Part shown: positions 1 to 27,013 of the stretch, piece after piece
How the letters are laid out: every line of letters starts with the position of its first letter
Position numbering within the stretch: position 1 is the first letter of the stretch
Source: Elysia marginata
Lineage: Eukaryota > Mollusca > Gastropoda > Plakobranchidae
Direction of reading: 5' to 3'
DNA: 27,013 bases
NCBI GenBank assembly: GCA_019649035.1
Contig: BMAT01008633.1
Span: forward strand, 1,119-28,131
Position numbers and translations under genes: made by a program
Notes under the pieces: generated by a model
What the model was told of the DNA's origin: nothing
What the model saw: the letters and a program-made list of their open reading frames with translations, nothing else
Databases searched by the model: none

Positions 1-948
1 TGCAGCAGTCAGGATAGAAAATGAGACAAGCCCTTTTCAAATGATAAGGATGTGTACTCTCACCGGATCTCTTTAACCTTTACAGTGAAACAATCCTAAG
101 AAACTTAGATGAATACCCAGGAATTATAACAGGTGGAAGAATGATCAATAATCTACGGTATGCAGACGATACGGTGTTAATAGCTGAAAATAAGGAAGAT
201 CTACAAAAATTGATAGACATAGCAGCAACCGAAAGTAAAAGAATGGGACTCGAATTAAACAGCAAAAAGGCAGAAGTTATGGTTATTAGTCGGAGGCCAA
301 ATCTAAACGCTGGTCTCTTTGTTGATGGGACAAAATTGAAACAACGCGACTCTTTCAAATATCTAAGAACTATCATAACACAGGACGGTAAAAACCACAC
401 AGAAATAAAAGCTAGAATTGCACAAGCCAAAACTAACTTCCGAAAAATGAAACCATTACTAACCAACAACAAAATAACGATAACAACTAGAAAACGGGCC
501 CCTCAATGTTACATTGAACCCATACTCATGTACGGATGTGAGGCTTGGACAATAACTAAAGAGATACAAAAGAAAATTGAGGCCGCTGAGATGTGGTTCT
601 TTAGACGTATGCTAAGAGTACCATGGACGGCGAGAAAGACGAACGAAGAGGTTCTGAAAGAGACTGAGACAACCAGGTCCTTGATTAACAGAATACGGAG
701 ACGCCAGGCAAAGTTTGTGGGACACATAATGGGAAGAGAGGGATTAGAGAACCTTGTTACAACCGGAAAAATGGAGGGGAAGAAGAGCAGAGGAAGACGA
801 AGAGAGAAAATGCTTGATGGCATGACTTCTTGGATGGGGACAAAGAGAGTGACGGACGCATTGTCGGAAACCTGGGATCGAGAGAGCTGGAAGGACATGA
901 TCGCCAACGCCAAGGGGCAAGGCACCTGATGATGATGATGATGATGGT
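1..948 (+). mobile_element. RTE-like LINE, 3' end: RT fragment plus (TGA)n tail
   Basis: This is the C-terminal part of a non-LTR retrotransposon reverse transcriptase, read in frame 3 from about 48 to the stop at 927-929. Visible RT motifs are GCVLSPDLFN (48-77), the catalytic YADD box (159-170), LELNSKKAEVM, and FKYLRTIIT where most relatives have FKYLG. The thumb and C-terminal part then follow, with motifs such as YIEPILMYGCEAWTI and RRMLRVPWTARKTNEEVL. Upstream, frame 2 encodes AAVRIENETSPFQ (2-40) and ends out of frame, so a small deletion or frameshift removed the conserved VRQG stretch at about 40-47. The stop codon is the first unit of a short (TGA)n run (927-946), as is usual for RTE-clade tails. 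The left part of the element is outside the window. The RTE clade is assigned from remembered family resemblance. The copy is probably dead. Confidence 0.88.
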
Positions 949-3900
949 GACATGGTAGGGTTCTGTGAGCGTCAAGGTGGTAAATGCAAGTCGAGGGTTT
1001 AAACTATACCAAAGTCACGCAATTTTGGCCTTTTTAACTTAAAGCCCACTTCAATAAATTGTGGATTTCGTGTCTTAAATCATACCTTGAACTTGTATAT
1101 CGATTGAGTACGCAAAAGTTAAATCTTTTTAATATGCACTCTCTGTCAATTCAAGTGCATGTACATCTGTCACTGTGTATTGAAATTTGTATTCTAAATG
1201 TAAAAAATTCCTGAGTGAGTTTCCGAAATTGTAATTTTTTGCTGCTAAAATTTGTTTGAAATTTTCATTCTAGGTGGGCTACATCTTTGAGCTTGTTTCT
1301 ATGTTCATTTTTGAAAAACTCTTGCAGACTCCTTTTGACTGTAAACCCGTGAAATATCTAATGATTTTTATTTAATTTTGAGACTTACTCTTAGTTTCAA
1401 TGAAAATCATTATGTTATACTTGTGCAGTGTAGGCGAATAATGATAAGAAGTCAATTTAATATACCCAAAATCTTTTGCATGTACAGAAAAAAAATACTT
1501 GTATTGTTATTAGTTTAACTAATAATAACTCCTTCAGCTTGATGGACGTGCATGTGTAATTATTTTAAGGGACGTTGTGGATTTCAAAAAAGAAAAATTG
1601 CTTTTACTTCCAAGTTTAAGCCATAAGCTAGATCCTAAAAACATCAAAACAATTAAAAACAAAAATTTACAAGTAAGACAAAAAGACAAAATATTTCAAG
1701 ACTAAAGTCAATTTAATGATAAAATAGTATCACATAACGTGAATAATAAGAAATAATCACTTTCAATTACCTGCTATTCTTATGATATTAGATGGAGATA
1801 AGGAAGTTGCTCTTATATAAAAACATCGGAATGAACAAAATCTACACAGTTTATAACAAAACTGTTATTTTTTTTTTCCATTCATAATGCTTGAATAGTC
1901 TGAATGAGAAAAAAATAGACAATCAACAAAGCACAACCAAAAAGCTTGAAAGAAAAAATAGCTGAATATGTAGATATAAATAATTATTTATTTAAATATA
2001 TAACAAAAAAACTTTGTCAAGCCACTAGCCCCATATCTGGATTACATGGGTGTTCTCAAGGATCCAAAGCTAGGCTTTGATCTGCCTTTCACCTCTACAA
2101 TTAATAACACTTCATCTAAATGAGCTCACGAGTGCTATAATCATCAATGTGAATAACATTTGTTGAAATGCAACAGTCTTAGAGTGACAAGACACTGAAA
2201 AGAATGAGCTAAGAGGTGAAAACTTATGAAAACAGTATATACCAATATCCTTTAACATTTTACATTGCTCAGACTGTTAGTCTAAATACAACAATTCGTA
2301 TTTCCCTCATCGGACATTCATTTAAAAAAACTAAATCATGATCAAATCCAGTATAAAATTCTCACCAAAAATTTAACAGATACAGGTCTTTAATTAAACA
2401 GGATTTAGTGCAATTTAATTCAGCTTCATCTGATAATTATTCTTGTAAACACTAAAAAAAAAAAAAGCAAAAAAAGAAAGAAACCCTTTACTATCCACAT
2501 GGCCTGACCTTATAATTCTGGAAGGATCCTGAAAGCAAAATTATACATATTGAGTGGAATAAACAGATAGAGAAAGGTTGTATTAAAAATTAATTTAAAA
2601 AATTTTTAAAAATACAATTGTATGAGAGACTAAATTATTCTTAAGAATTTGCAATTGAAACGGTGAATGATGTAACACCTTAAAATACTCAGTTTGCCCG
2701 GATGAAGCAACTCTGCTCCACTATAGTCTGCAAGACCATGTTGGAATGATTATTAAAAAATCCAAGAACTTCACGATTTAATGATAGGCCTGTTAGCCTT
2801 TCTCCGCCTTAGCTTATCATGCAGGAGAAATAAAACAGTTCAGCCACAATAAGGACACTATTAAATTTCTGATCATAATTGCCGACTCATAGACTGCCAT
2901 TAGTTTCTTGTATATAAGATATCAAGTATTGTCTTTACAGGGTGAGGAATCAGGATTTAAATCATTTTTTACAAATTGCACTGCTTCTATCTAAACCTAA
3001 AATTATTATTATTTTTATCACTTATGAGACAACAGAGCTTTGTCAAGTTCATTATGAAGGTGTAAAAAAAAAAGGAAAGAATGGTAAACATCAACAAAGA
3101 AAATAGTACAAAAATAGGATTAAGGAACTTCAACCAATATGGAAAATTGAATTAATTTGGTGTCATGAAAAATTGCACTTTCGAAAAAAAATCTGCAAAT
3201 ATATATCTTTGATAAAAAAAACATAACATTGTAAGCCTAAACAAAATGATATTTATATTAAACGTACAATCAATATGTTATTTCTTCTAATGACCATGTC
3301 AAATATTGATTTTATAAACCCTGTAGGTTTATTATTATTATACCCATAAATTATAATGACAGGCCAAAAGTAGCAATGTGATACTTATAAGCCTTATGAA
3401 ATTAACATCTACTGGTAGTTTAAAAAGAAACAACCTCAAATCAGTTTTTTTTTTTCAGTGAAACTTTAAATAATCACATATCGTGAAAAGCACTGTAAAA
3501 AGAGCTGGAATCAAGTTATGATGCCTTTTTTTTTAAAAAATTAAGTCACACATGAAATATAGCATTCCTGACATGAAGGTCATCTACTTATTCTACCACA
3601 ACATCAAAGTTTCTATGTTATTCAAAACATGATTTAATATTAAAAAAGCACTTCTATATAATAAAAGAATAGCAATTGGTATTTTTCATTTGTATTGCAG
3701 GAGGCCCTAATTTAATATCATCACTTGTGTTCTTTTTTCAACTTCAGTGTTGTCTTTTGAATGATCATCAAACTTTTATCTACACAGCCAATGTTAAGTG
3801 ATTTACTTAACATTCATAAAAAGTGATTGCCTCTCAAATTAAAAACTCTTCCTGTCTTTTTCTCTTTTGGCTTTTCACAAAAAACCCTCTTCATAGCAAG

Positions 3901-6900
3901 AGGAAACAATTTAAATTGATGTCATGTCATACATCTAGGATGTCAATGGTGTAAAAGTATAACAATAAATAGCATAACTTGTGACTGTTTCAAATGCAAA
4001 ACTTGATTGGTGACACAATACAAGAAACGACCAGCACAGAGAGATTTGGATAGACTTTCAGCTGTCTAATGGTCAACAAAAACATTATAACCATAGTACA
4101 AAAACAAACATAAATATATAGTAATCAAAACGCAGCCCAAACCAATCAAGGTGCTAGCATAAATTTGTTTATGGGCTTTCATTTTCAAGCAAATCTTTTT
4201 CCTGATTTATAACTCTCACATCAAATTCAGGGCATAGGAAGTAAATCCCTTGCTCTAGCAGACAAAAAGACATAAAAGCATGGAATGAAATGGTAGCAGA
4301 TAAATTCCTATCTGCAAAGCATTGTGGAATGTTAATTTTATGTTAAATCACAACACATAAGTATGCTAACGACACATATGCATATGCATTAAATTGCGAT
4401 CTTTGAGAGCAAGGAGGAACAAGGAAAAAATTATTTAATTCTCACACAAAGTATGCTTGAAACAAGCATGGAATGTAAAGTAAAAATACAATATGCTTGT
4501 TATGTTTAACATTTTTATTGGAGACTGTTTTTCACCAAAAGGTTAAGACATGAATACTAAGAAAGTTGCCTGCAGTGAATCTAAAGTTTATTCCTTAAGG
4601 TAGAACTAAACTTATTTTAAAAATTAAATAAATAAAAGTTGTAATTCAAATGTTTCTGAAAGCCACTTCCTCTCTAAACAGTTAGATAACAAATCTAGTC
4701 TGTTGTCTTGTGTTATGTGGAGAGTACAGATGTGCTTGTTGGCCTAGACAAAATGAGCAGCTTTCATTGTCTCTCTTGTGAAGTTACCCAAAACACAGCT
4801 GCATTGGAAAATTTTATTATTTCATCACAAAATCACATAGGTTTTTGATATACATGACCAAAACTTGTCCCAATGATGTGATTGGTCAGGTGTTTTCTAT
4901 TTAAATCTTACAAAAACGTTTAGAGCAAAGTTATGATTGCAAGGCAACCTTTTCTTTAAATCTAAAACCTAAAAGGGAAAAATAAAAGTAATGACTGACC
5001 TTGTGCTCATTTCATAAAATTACATCCTGTATTTTGAAACAAGATAATATTGTTTTTCATTAGTTGTGTCTCATCAATTCGATATTCTTTAGATCTACAG
5101 CAAAAAAGTTGAGGAACAATCCAATTTTCTTCTGAAGTTCTTAACACACAAAAAAGTACAACATGCACTAAGGGCTTTTTATTGTAAGATCAGATTTGTA
5201 TCAACAATTTCAACAAGTCTTGTGCTGTTTTACACAATCTCACTGAACTCAATAGAGGAGAACTTTGTACAGAGATTACATCTCCACTGTTTTCTTTTAA
5301 ACCACAGAATCGACAAGCAAAGAAACTTTTTCCTCAAAATGATTAGGAAAAATAGTTCTCAAAAAGAAAAATTTGAAAAATGAAAAATAAACTTGTCATA
5401 TTGACAAAGGCATGTTCAGAATATGACTTCAATTGCATATACGCATAAAAATTATACTGCCACCATTGCTGACTGTACAGGATCATAAATTTATGTGGAC
5501 AGCAGTGTGGTGGATGGATGCCACTTCTTTTGATATCTGTCTTGTCTAAGAATGAAGGGCAGGGAATTATTTCAAGACATTTCTCATAGCACTTAGAGCA
5601 AATCAAACTCATAAATAAAGCAATAAAACTAAATGAACACCAAGAGTAACACCCTGTGATGATTATCTTGGTTCATGAGCAAGTTTCACTGCTAAATTCA
5701 GAACCAATACAGGCCTAAGAAGAAAAAAACTTTTTGCAAGACAGACTAGCAAACAATTACCTACTAAGTCTAGATAGCAACATTTCGGCACATAAAAAAA
5801 GCTGAAGTTTAACTCATTACATATTAATATGGCCTCAAGCCCACTTCAAAACACACCGAAGAAAGAAAGAGCAGTCAAGTAGACTAGAATCGATAGACTC
5901 AAAGTCCATATTGCAGAAGTTGGCAAGAAAAAGAGTGCACAAATTCACCCAGAAAATGACACTCAAATCTGTGCCTCATTTAACAAAAAAATTTATTTGT
6001 GGCACTGTAAAATATTGATAATATTGATCACCCAAAATGTAAACTTAAACTTTAGCGACAGAGTGAAAAATGGGATATGGCATGGTCCTCTAACAAGCAA
6101 AATAAATACTACTCAGATTAGCAAAAACAAAATTTAAAATGCAAAAACAAAGGAAAAAGAAAGATTTATAGGTAACTTGTGCGACTCCTCAAGATAGAAA
6201 AGACACTAAGTCTGTTTCACATTTCAAAGTTGTTTCTTTTCAATCAACTTAAGAGACTAATTTTAATATTTCCCCACATCAGAAAGGTGAGATTATGTTC
6301 CATGGTCATCAACACATAAAAAAAACTATACGCTTGAAAAACCATTTAGACTATTGTCATCTTGATAAGTAGGCCTTTACATAATTCATATATGACCATT
6401 GACTTAAAGCTAGTATAGTAGAGATTTGTTAATATGGGGCTGATCTACTTAAAAATATGTCTTGCTACCAGTCCAAACCGCTAGAGTTACATAATTTTCA
6501 CCCTCACCTGAACTGGTTGGGGTACATCATAAAAGGGTCACTTCATAAAGTGGGGCAATTTTTTGCTATAGTTCCTATTATCAATAATCACATACCAAAA
6601 GTGGTAAAAAAAAGGAATGTCTTCGTATTATCAAAACAGACCCTGAAGCAATAGTGTGAGGAAATTATAAAGCCTTGAGATTTTCAGAATCACAGACAAA
6701 CACCAGTAAAACAGAAAATGGGGAGAGCAATAGAATCACAAAATAACATTTTCAATGTGGCTCTTCTAGAAAGAAAACCTACATGAGTAACATAAAAAAA
6801 TATAATAGATTTTATCATGCCTTCTTTGAAAATAAACAATATGCAGCACTCCGAGACAAAATGTGGGAAAAAAATCCAATGCCACATGTATTTTTTTGTG

Positions 6901-7181
6901 TGCAAATAATGGTCTTTGCAATGAAAATCAGGAAACGTTGTTTTGTTTCAAAGTTAAAACAACATAAGGTTGAGAATGATTCTTAAATCAATTATGATTT
7001 TGATTTTGGTGATTCAAGATACAAAAAAAATTTTTGCAGAAAATAGTGTCTTTGAAAAAAAGTTTTAGTTTATAAAAAAGGACTTCTGAAACTATCTCCA
7101 CAAATTGACATTTGATATTGACATGTAATACATTCTTTAAAGGTGGGCCATTGGAGTATACTTGTGTCTGAAAATTACTGT
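949..7181. other. AT-rich non-coding stretch, no gene recognised
   Basis: About 6.2 kb of AT-rich sequence with many A and T runs lies between the LINE tail and the first AATAAA-type signal after the neurobeachin stop. The few short open frames (for example 5343-5612 minus and 6457-6654 plus) have no recognisable domain and look like chance. Several minus-strand AATAAA hexamers occur in it, so part may be a long 3' UTR of the neurobeachin gene. The rest is probably intergenic. A small hairpin (ATGCTTG/CAAGCAT) is at 4453-4469. No tRNA, rRNA or clear mobile element was seen. Confidence 0.5.
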
Positions 7182-7187
7182 TTTATT
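7182..7187 (-). terminator. Candidate polyadenylation signal AATAAA
   Basis: This is the first canonical AATAAA on the minus strand after the neurobeachin stop codon, 571 bases downstream of it. The hexamer is seen directly. Its use is inferred, and no strong GU-rich element follows. Further AATAAA copies lie at lower coordinates (for example around 5989 and 5178), so a longer 3' UTR is equally possible. Confidence 0.35.
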
Positions 7188-7758
7188 GTCTTGTTTAGTT
7201 TGCATTCTGTCTTCCATATGTCTTTTTTTTATACAAACAAACATGACTGGCACTCATAACTGGAGGTACTGGATCAAAGATATGTCATTAAGATGACAGT
7301 AAACATGTGATAGTATTCTTCATGCTCAGCCAATGAAAAGTTTCATATGCAGAGTGTCTACATCAATTATTCCAAAATGGCTTATGAAAAACTATAAAAA
7401 GTAAACCAAGAAGGGCGTTCTATTTTACTATGCACAAAAAGAAAAATCACTGATTTAGTTAATTTGTTTCACCTAGACATTTTCTAGAGATTTGTCACAG
7501 CAGCATAAGAGTTAAAAACAAAATAACCTACTTCCTCTACGTTCAAAGTCTACATCAGTGGCACTTACATCTTTGATGGAGCATTGAATTTATAACATAC
7601 ATAGATAAATAAATACTTTTCATAAATACAACTTTGCATTTCAGTAAAGATTCAAAATATTGAGAGGAAAATATCTGGCTCAAATGTTTTGTTCATGGTC
7701 CAGCTATTGCGTCTCAGATAGATCTACATTTTGTTACAATTTCTCAATATGTAGCTTT
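7188..7758 (-). other. Probable 3' UTR of the neurobeachin-like gene (minimal form)
   Basis: This is the stretch from just after the TAA stop at 7759-7761 to the first AATAAA on the minus strand. It is AT-rich with no conserved open frame. The extent depends entirely on which polyadenylation signal is used. Confidence 0.45.
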
Positions 7759-23449
<15,691 letters not shown>

Positions 23450-24150
23450 CTGCAATGGAAAATGAGTGACCCATAATAACCACCATCAGCAAAACCAATA
23501 AACGTTAGCCTTGGAAGAAAAAAGAAATAAAGAAAAAAACAGTCACCCTCCTATTCAAAGCAGGAAAAAAGGCTCATACATAGTATAGATGGCTGCAAAT
23601 ACTTAGTTAGAATTAGACTGTCTTGTTTTGCTTGAGATAATAGTGACAGTTCAATTCATGGCTATATAGGCAATCTCGATGTAAAACTGGTGGATAGCCC
23701 ATAGCCTAACAGGTCTGGTCTATGAGTTGCCTTTATTGCACATTGAAAATAATGGCAGAGGACAATTATTTCTAGACAGTTCTCTTAAAATTGTATCAAC
23801 AGTTGCTTTAATTGAAACAAATCATTGTGTCGATTTGGGAATATTTTTTGTGGCAGTAACATTGCTATATATTCTCCATCTTTGGTTTTACACACTCTTT
23901 TTATTGATTTGAGGGAAAGTTTCGTTTCTGTCTACTTGTATTGGAAAGAAGTAGAGACTTTTAAGACAAGCAACCAAGTTATTGTGAAGAAGCATTATGA
24001 CACATGCAACGAATGCGTTACAACTTGAGGGGGATCAAAATCTCTTTACTTCAGCAGGAGCTGGGTGTATTAAGAAGCTTATCAAGTTGTCTGATTCATA
24101 AAAAGGAGAATTTTACTTTATTTTTAAATGTGAAATTTCAAACATATATG

Positions 24151-24190
24151 GTACAGAAACACATAAAGTAGTACAGAAACACATAAAGTA
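24151..24190 (+). repeat. Exact 20-bp tandem duplication
   Basis: gtacagaaacacataaagta occurs twice back to back without a mismatch, so the duplication is probably recent. Confidence 0.95.
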
Positions 24191-25079
24191 GTGCAGAACC
24201 AAATCCAAATAAGTCTTCCGTGCAACACGCATCCATTCCATCAGGAAAAATAATGCCATACATAAAAAGGCACCGCTCCACTGCCAGACATTTTCGTTAA
24301 AACATTTTAAACATTTCTTTCCCTTATTTCTAAGCATCATAATGCCTAATAATCATTTTCCCAAAGATAAAATAATGACCCAACATTTGTAATTTTTAAG
24401 AAAACTATTTTGTTGCCATAAATAGCCAAAATGAGTCAAAAGTGTTTTTCGAATTTTGAAGGACATTTGAAGCATAAGCATTTGCTTTACTACAATTAAA
24501 AATAAATAAAGAAGAAGACAAAAACCAAAGCCTTCAATGGCCTTTAATAAATCAAAGCCCTTAATGGCCTTAAAAAACTTACAGTTAGTTTTTCTGAAAA
24601 GTTTAGACTGATTGTGAGTTGTTTGCGTTTCAATAGCAAAATATTTTGTATTGAAAATTGACCCCAAAAGGCACTTTTTGAAGTTGATAAAATACTTAAG
24701 GCCCTCTGTGGATGAACAGCCACGTGTGTTAACTTCAATTATTGTAAATGGCTACAAATGTACAATTGTTAATTTCGATAAATAGAGGCGCATAAATATG
24801 GGAAAGTAGCTGGGTATAAGGGTAGCCTGAAAGAAGAGACGGTCGAGTATAGTCCTTACAAAACATGAAAGAGGGAGGTGGAAGGTCTGACTTAAACAAA
24901 GGAATTCCATCAAGCATATATATATCGTTATACAGTCATGAAGTCCCAACCTATAGACAGTCAATTCTGAAAAACGGATTAAAGCACGCGCATACATCAT
25001 TATCAACTCAGCCTAGTAATCTTCAGTGTATGCTCAAATTTTGAAAAAGTGAAGTAGAAGAAAAAGAAAAAGAAAAGCT

Positions 25080-25450
25080 ACTGTGCATCCTGACGTCGAA
25101 CCCTTTATGGATACCAGACACTCTGTCTCGAGGATGAACCCCATATAGCGCGCAGCCGGAGAAATTGCCACTAGCAAGACAATCCAGATAAGCATCTCAG
25201 TCCCTTTTCAGCGTCGCCGTCTAATTCCCTCTCTTTCTCTCTAGAAGACCGGCTAGACCCCATGTCTAATTTTGAAGACTAGTCTCTTTTCTTCAGATTT
25301 CACGCTTGTTTTCTCACGGGGTGCCATGTACCCGCCCCTCTCGTTTTCCTTTCTGGTCCATATTATTTCCGACTCTGTCATGTGTCAATCAAAATCTCCG
25401 GCATCTCGCCGCTCTTGAAAACACCGGGTAGACGTCTTGTCTCCGCTCAG
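25080..25450. other. CpG-rich block inside the upstream intron
   Basis: About twenty CpG dinucleotides occur in roughly 370 bases (gcgcgcagccgg, gcgtcgccgtc, ctccggcatctcgccgctc and others), while the flanking kilobases have very few. It contains the palindromes agactagtct and agacgtct. No ORF or known repeat was recognised. It may be a promoter-like island or a young repeat insertion. Confidence 0.6.
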
Positions 25451-25455
25451 ATTGG

Positions 25456-25464
25456 GGGGGGGGG

Positions 25465-25512
<48 letters not shown>

Positions 25513-25535
25513 CAGACGGACAGACAGAGTATTCG
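25456..25535 (+). repeat. Compound microsatellite (G)n(GA)n(GACA)n
   Basis: A run of about eleven G is followed by (GA)n and then (GACA)n with a few variants. It directly abuts the CpG-rich block. Confidence 0.93.
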
Positions 25536-26073
25536 GAGACAGAAAGAGGAACGGAGAAAAGTAAAATGAAGTTTGATGCAAAGTGAGCAAACAGGAACGT
25601 ACTGCTTGAGAAGGCCGCTAAGCTATACTGTTCGAACCTAACAAGTACACAGGTAGGCAGACAGTGTATTTAGCAATAAAAGATTCAAATGATAGACAGG
25701 GACAGTGGTAAAACGTATAATGAGGCTGACAGCTTCATTATTTCCATCTTCGACACAGACCTCCAAATCTAAGCCCATGTCTGATAAACAGCCGACAGAA
25801 GCAGCAAGAAATTAAAAACATAATCTTTTGGGTTTTCTCATCCGTTTTAGTTTGTTTTTTTTTTTCATTCAAACGCTCGTACTGTTACATTATGAATGCA
25901 GCAGAAACCAAGATCAGCTTTAATGTTCGAAAGTGTAATGAAAATAATGATTTAGAATAGTATTTAACTAAATGATCCAGGCAACTTCAATGAACTCAAG
26001 TTTGAATTATGCACGTTAAAAATTAACAATTTACATACAATGCCGATTTTTTAAAATAGCGGCACTCCGCGTG

Positions 26074-26226
26074 ATGAACAGCCCGAATTTGGCCACCGTA
26101 GTCATGGAGGGCAATCACATGGTGTTGGAGAAATTACTGTTGCAGCTAACAAGACTATCTAGCAGTGCTGTCCAAGTGGACTTCCTACCAACACATGCCC
26201 TGAATTTATTGTTCAGTTCACACTAA
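26074..26226 (+). other. Unassigned 50-codon ORF of non-AT-rich composition
   Basis: This ORF begins MNSPNLATVV and ends LNLLFSSH before TAA, with a more balanced base composition than its surroundings. The frame is open upstream to about 26020. I recognise no family and no splice structure around it. It could be a transposon relic or chance. Confidence 0.15.
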
Positions 26227-26330
26227 GCTCCACTACATATTTCTCTTAACTTTCGCAAAGAAAAGTCTAGATAACAGTTTTGTGAACTCGCTATGATTAT
26301 CGCGTTTTTTGGTTGCACAGATAAACACTA

Positions 26331-26366
26331 TTTATTTGAATTTAACAATTTATTTGAATTTAACAA
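26331..26366 (+). repeat. Exact 18-bp tandem duplication
   Basis: tttatttgaatttaacaa occurs twice head to tail with no mismatch. Confidence 0.95.
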
Positions 26367-26452
26367 CAATAAACTTTCAGGCAATATAGGAAAAATATGA
26401 TACACGGTTTTTCTTATTCTCGAATAACGTGTCAAGAACATGTGTATTCAAC

Positions 26453-26505
26453 GTTTTTATTTATATGCTTAACACGTTAAGTTTTTATTTATATGCTTAA
26501 CATGT
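26453..26505 (+). repeat. 28-bp tandem duplication
   Basis: Two units begin gtttttatttatatgcttaa with a 28-base period. The second diverges at its end (acatgt against acacgt). Confidence 0.92.
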
Positions 26506-26960
26506 CATATCAATATTTCGCCAATTAAATAACAAACCAATTACAAAATTTTAACAGCACCCCTCCACCAACTTTGGTTTGGGAAGCAAAACGAAAAAAA
26601 ATAACATAGCTTTTATTTTTGTGTACTGAGGTTATTACGCTAGAGTAGAAAACAGAAAACGTAGGAAAAGAGAGCAATTAGGAGGAACTTTGGAATTCTT
26701 GCCATTGAGCCCATTTTAAGAATCAAACCCTCACAAATCACATTCTTCACCAAAAAATACAGTACTATATGACATGAAATGTAACAAAATTATAGATAAT
26801 AAAATCCCTTGACCAAGGCATCACCAACAACATTAAATGTGAAGCAAATAATCAATGTTATCTTTAATGTGACCGGTCTTACATCTTGGTGTCGCGAATA
26901 AACTATTAATAGGGCAATCGGCATCAGTTTCTGAAAGAGTCCGGTTACATAATGGTGAGA

Positions 26961-27013
26961 CAATAATAATAATAATATAATAATAATAATATATACACTT
27001 ATATAGCGCCAAA
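26961..27013. repeat. (AAT)n tract followed by tatatagcgcc, edge of a probable dispersed repeat
   Basis: AAT repeats (26961-26992) run into acacttatatagcgcc at the window edge. From memory, an (AAT)n tract joined to ttatatagcgcc is a frequent terminus of dispersed repeats in many invertebrate genomes. Only the edge is visible, so the family cannot be named. Confidence 0.5.

Larger units (their letters stand above)
23450..27013 (-). other. Upstream intron of the neurobeachin-like gene (partial)
   Basis: At least 3.56 kb of intron. The expected preceding exon, for the middle of the PH-like domain, was searched for on the minus strand and not found. The sequence is AT-rich except for 25080-25450. 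Open frames at 23727-24028 and 24113-25006 have no family resemblance. Confidence 0.7.

Noticed and set aside
509-975. Minus-strand ORFs opposite the LINE reverse transcriptase
   Set aside because: They are antisense shadows of the RT frame and share its boundaries.
4453-4469. Short hairpin ATGCTTG/CAAGCAT
   Set aside because: A seven-base stem is expected by chance at this scale, with no U-run or gene context.
5343-5612. 89-residue minus-strand ORF downstream of the neurobeachin stop
   Set aside because: No recognised domain. Several cysteines, but no conserved spacing that I know. Probably chance in 3' UTR or intergenic DNA.
6457-6986. Plus and minus ORFs of 65-71 residues
   Set aside because: Overlapping frames on both strands in AT-rich DNA with no motif.
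24113-25006. Series of overlapping minus-strand ORFs upstream of the neurobeachin exons
   Set aside because: Checked as candidates for the missing PH-domain exon. None carries the expected residues or a phase-compatible donor.
25382-25564. 60-residue ORF rich in Arg/Glu and Thr/Asp/Arg/Gln
   Set aside because: Half of it is the (GA)n(GACA)n microsatellite. No start context or homology.

Overview
The window is eukaryotic, AT-rich and intron-rich, with no operons or bacterial-type genes. I infer an invertebrate animal, probably a mollusc. The inference rests on a spliced neurobeachin/LRBA-type gene close to but clearly different from the vertebrate forms, an RTE-type LINE, many compound microsatellites and several short non-autonomous DNA transposons. 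The species cannot be named from the sequence.

The one well-supported host gene lies on the minus strand. Seventeen exons between 23449 and 7759 join in a single frame with GT donors and AG acceptors. They encode 712 residues: the end of the PH-like domain, the whole BEACH domain and the C-terminal WD40 region through the stop codon. The match is to neurobeachin/LRBA (fly rugose, worm sel-2), a large scaffold in membrane traffic and PKA anchoring. The gene continues upstream of 27013. No further exon could be found in 23450-27013, so that intron is longer than 3.5 kb.

Layout: 1-948 is the 3' end of a defective RTE-like LINE on the plus strand, ending in a (TGA)n tail that supplies its own stop codon. 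949-7758 is AT-rich and holds the 3' UTR of the neurobeachin gene plus sequence in which I see no gene. 7759-23449 is the exon-intron body. Its introns carry a ~56-bp minisatellite (8524-8830), a purine tract (14441-14545), a foldback repeat (16161-16406), a 182-bp hAT-like MITE (16978-17159), a small plus-strand ORF with a signal-peptide-like start (17351-17551), a pyrimidine-rich microsatellite next to a splice donor (18090-18303), a 765-bp piggyBac-like element with TTAA flanks (18922-19686) and a GAT microsatellite (19945-20168). 23450-27013 is upstream intron with a CpG-rich block, a compound (GA)n/(GACA)n microsatellite, small tandem duplications and, at the right edge, an (AAT)n tract that may mark another repeat.

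I found no wholly new biological system. The items most worth checking are the two non-autonomous DNA transposons, the nested secreted-peptide candidate, the tandem splice acceptor at the exon at 9967-10071, and the microsatellite next to the donor of an in-frame skippable exon at 18311-18400.
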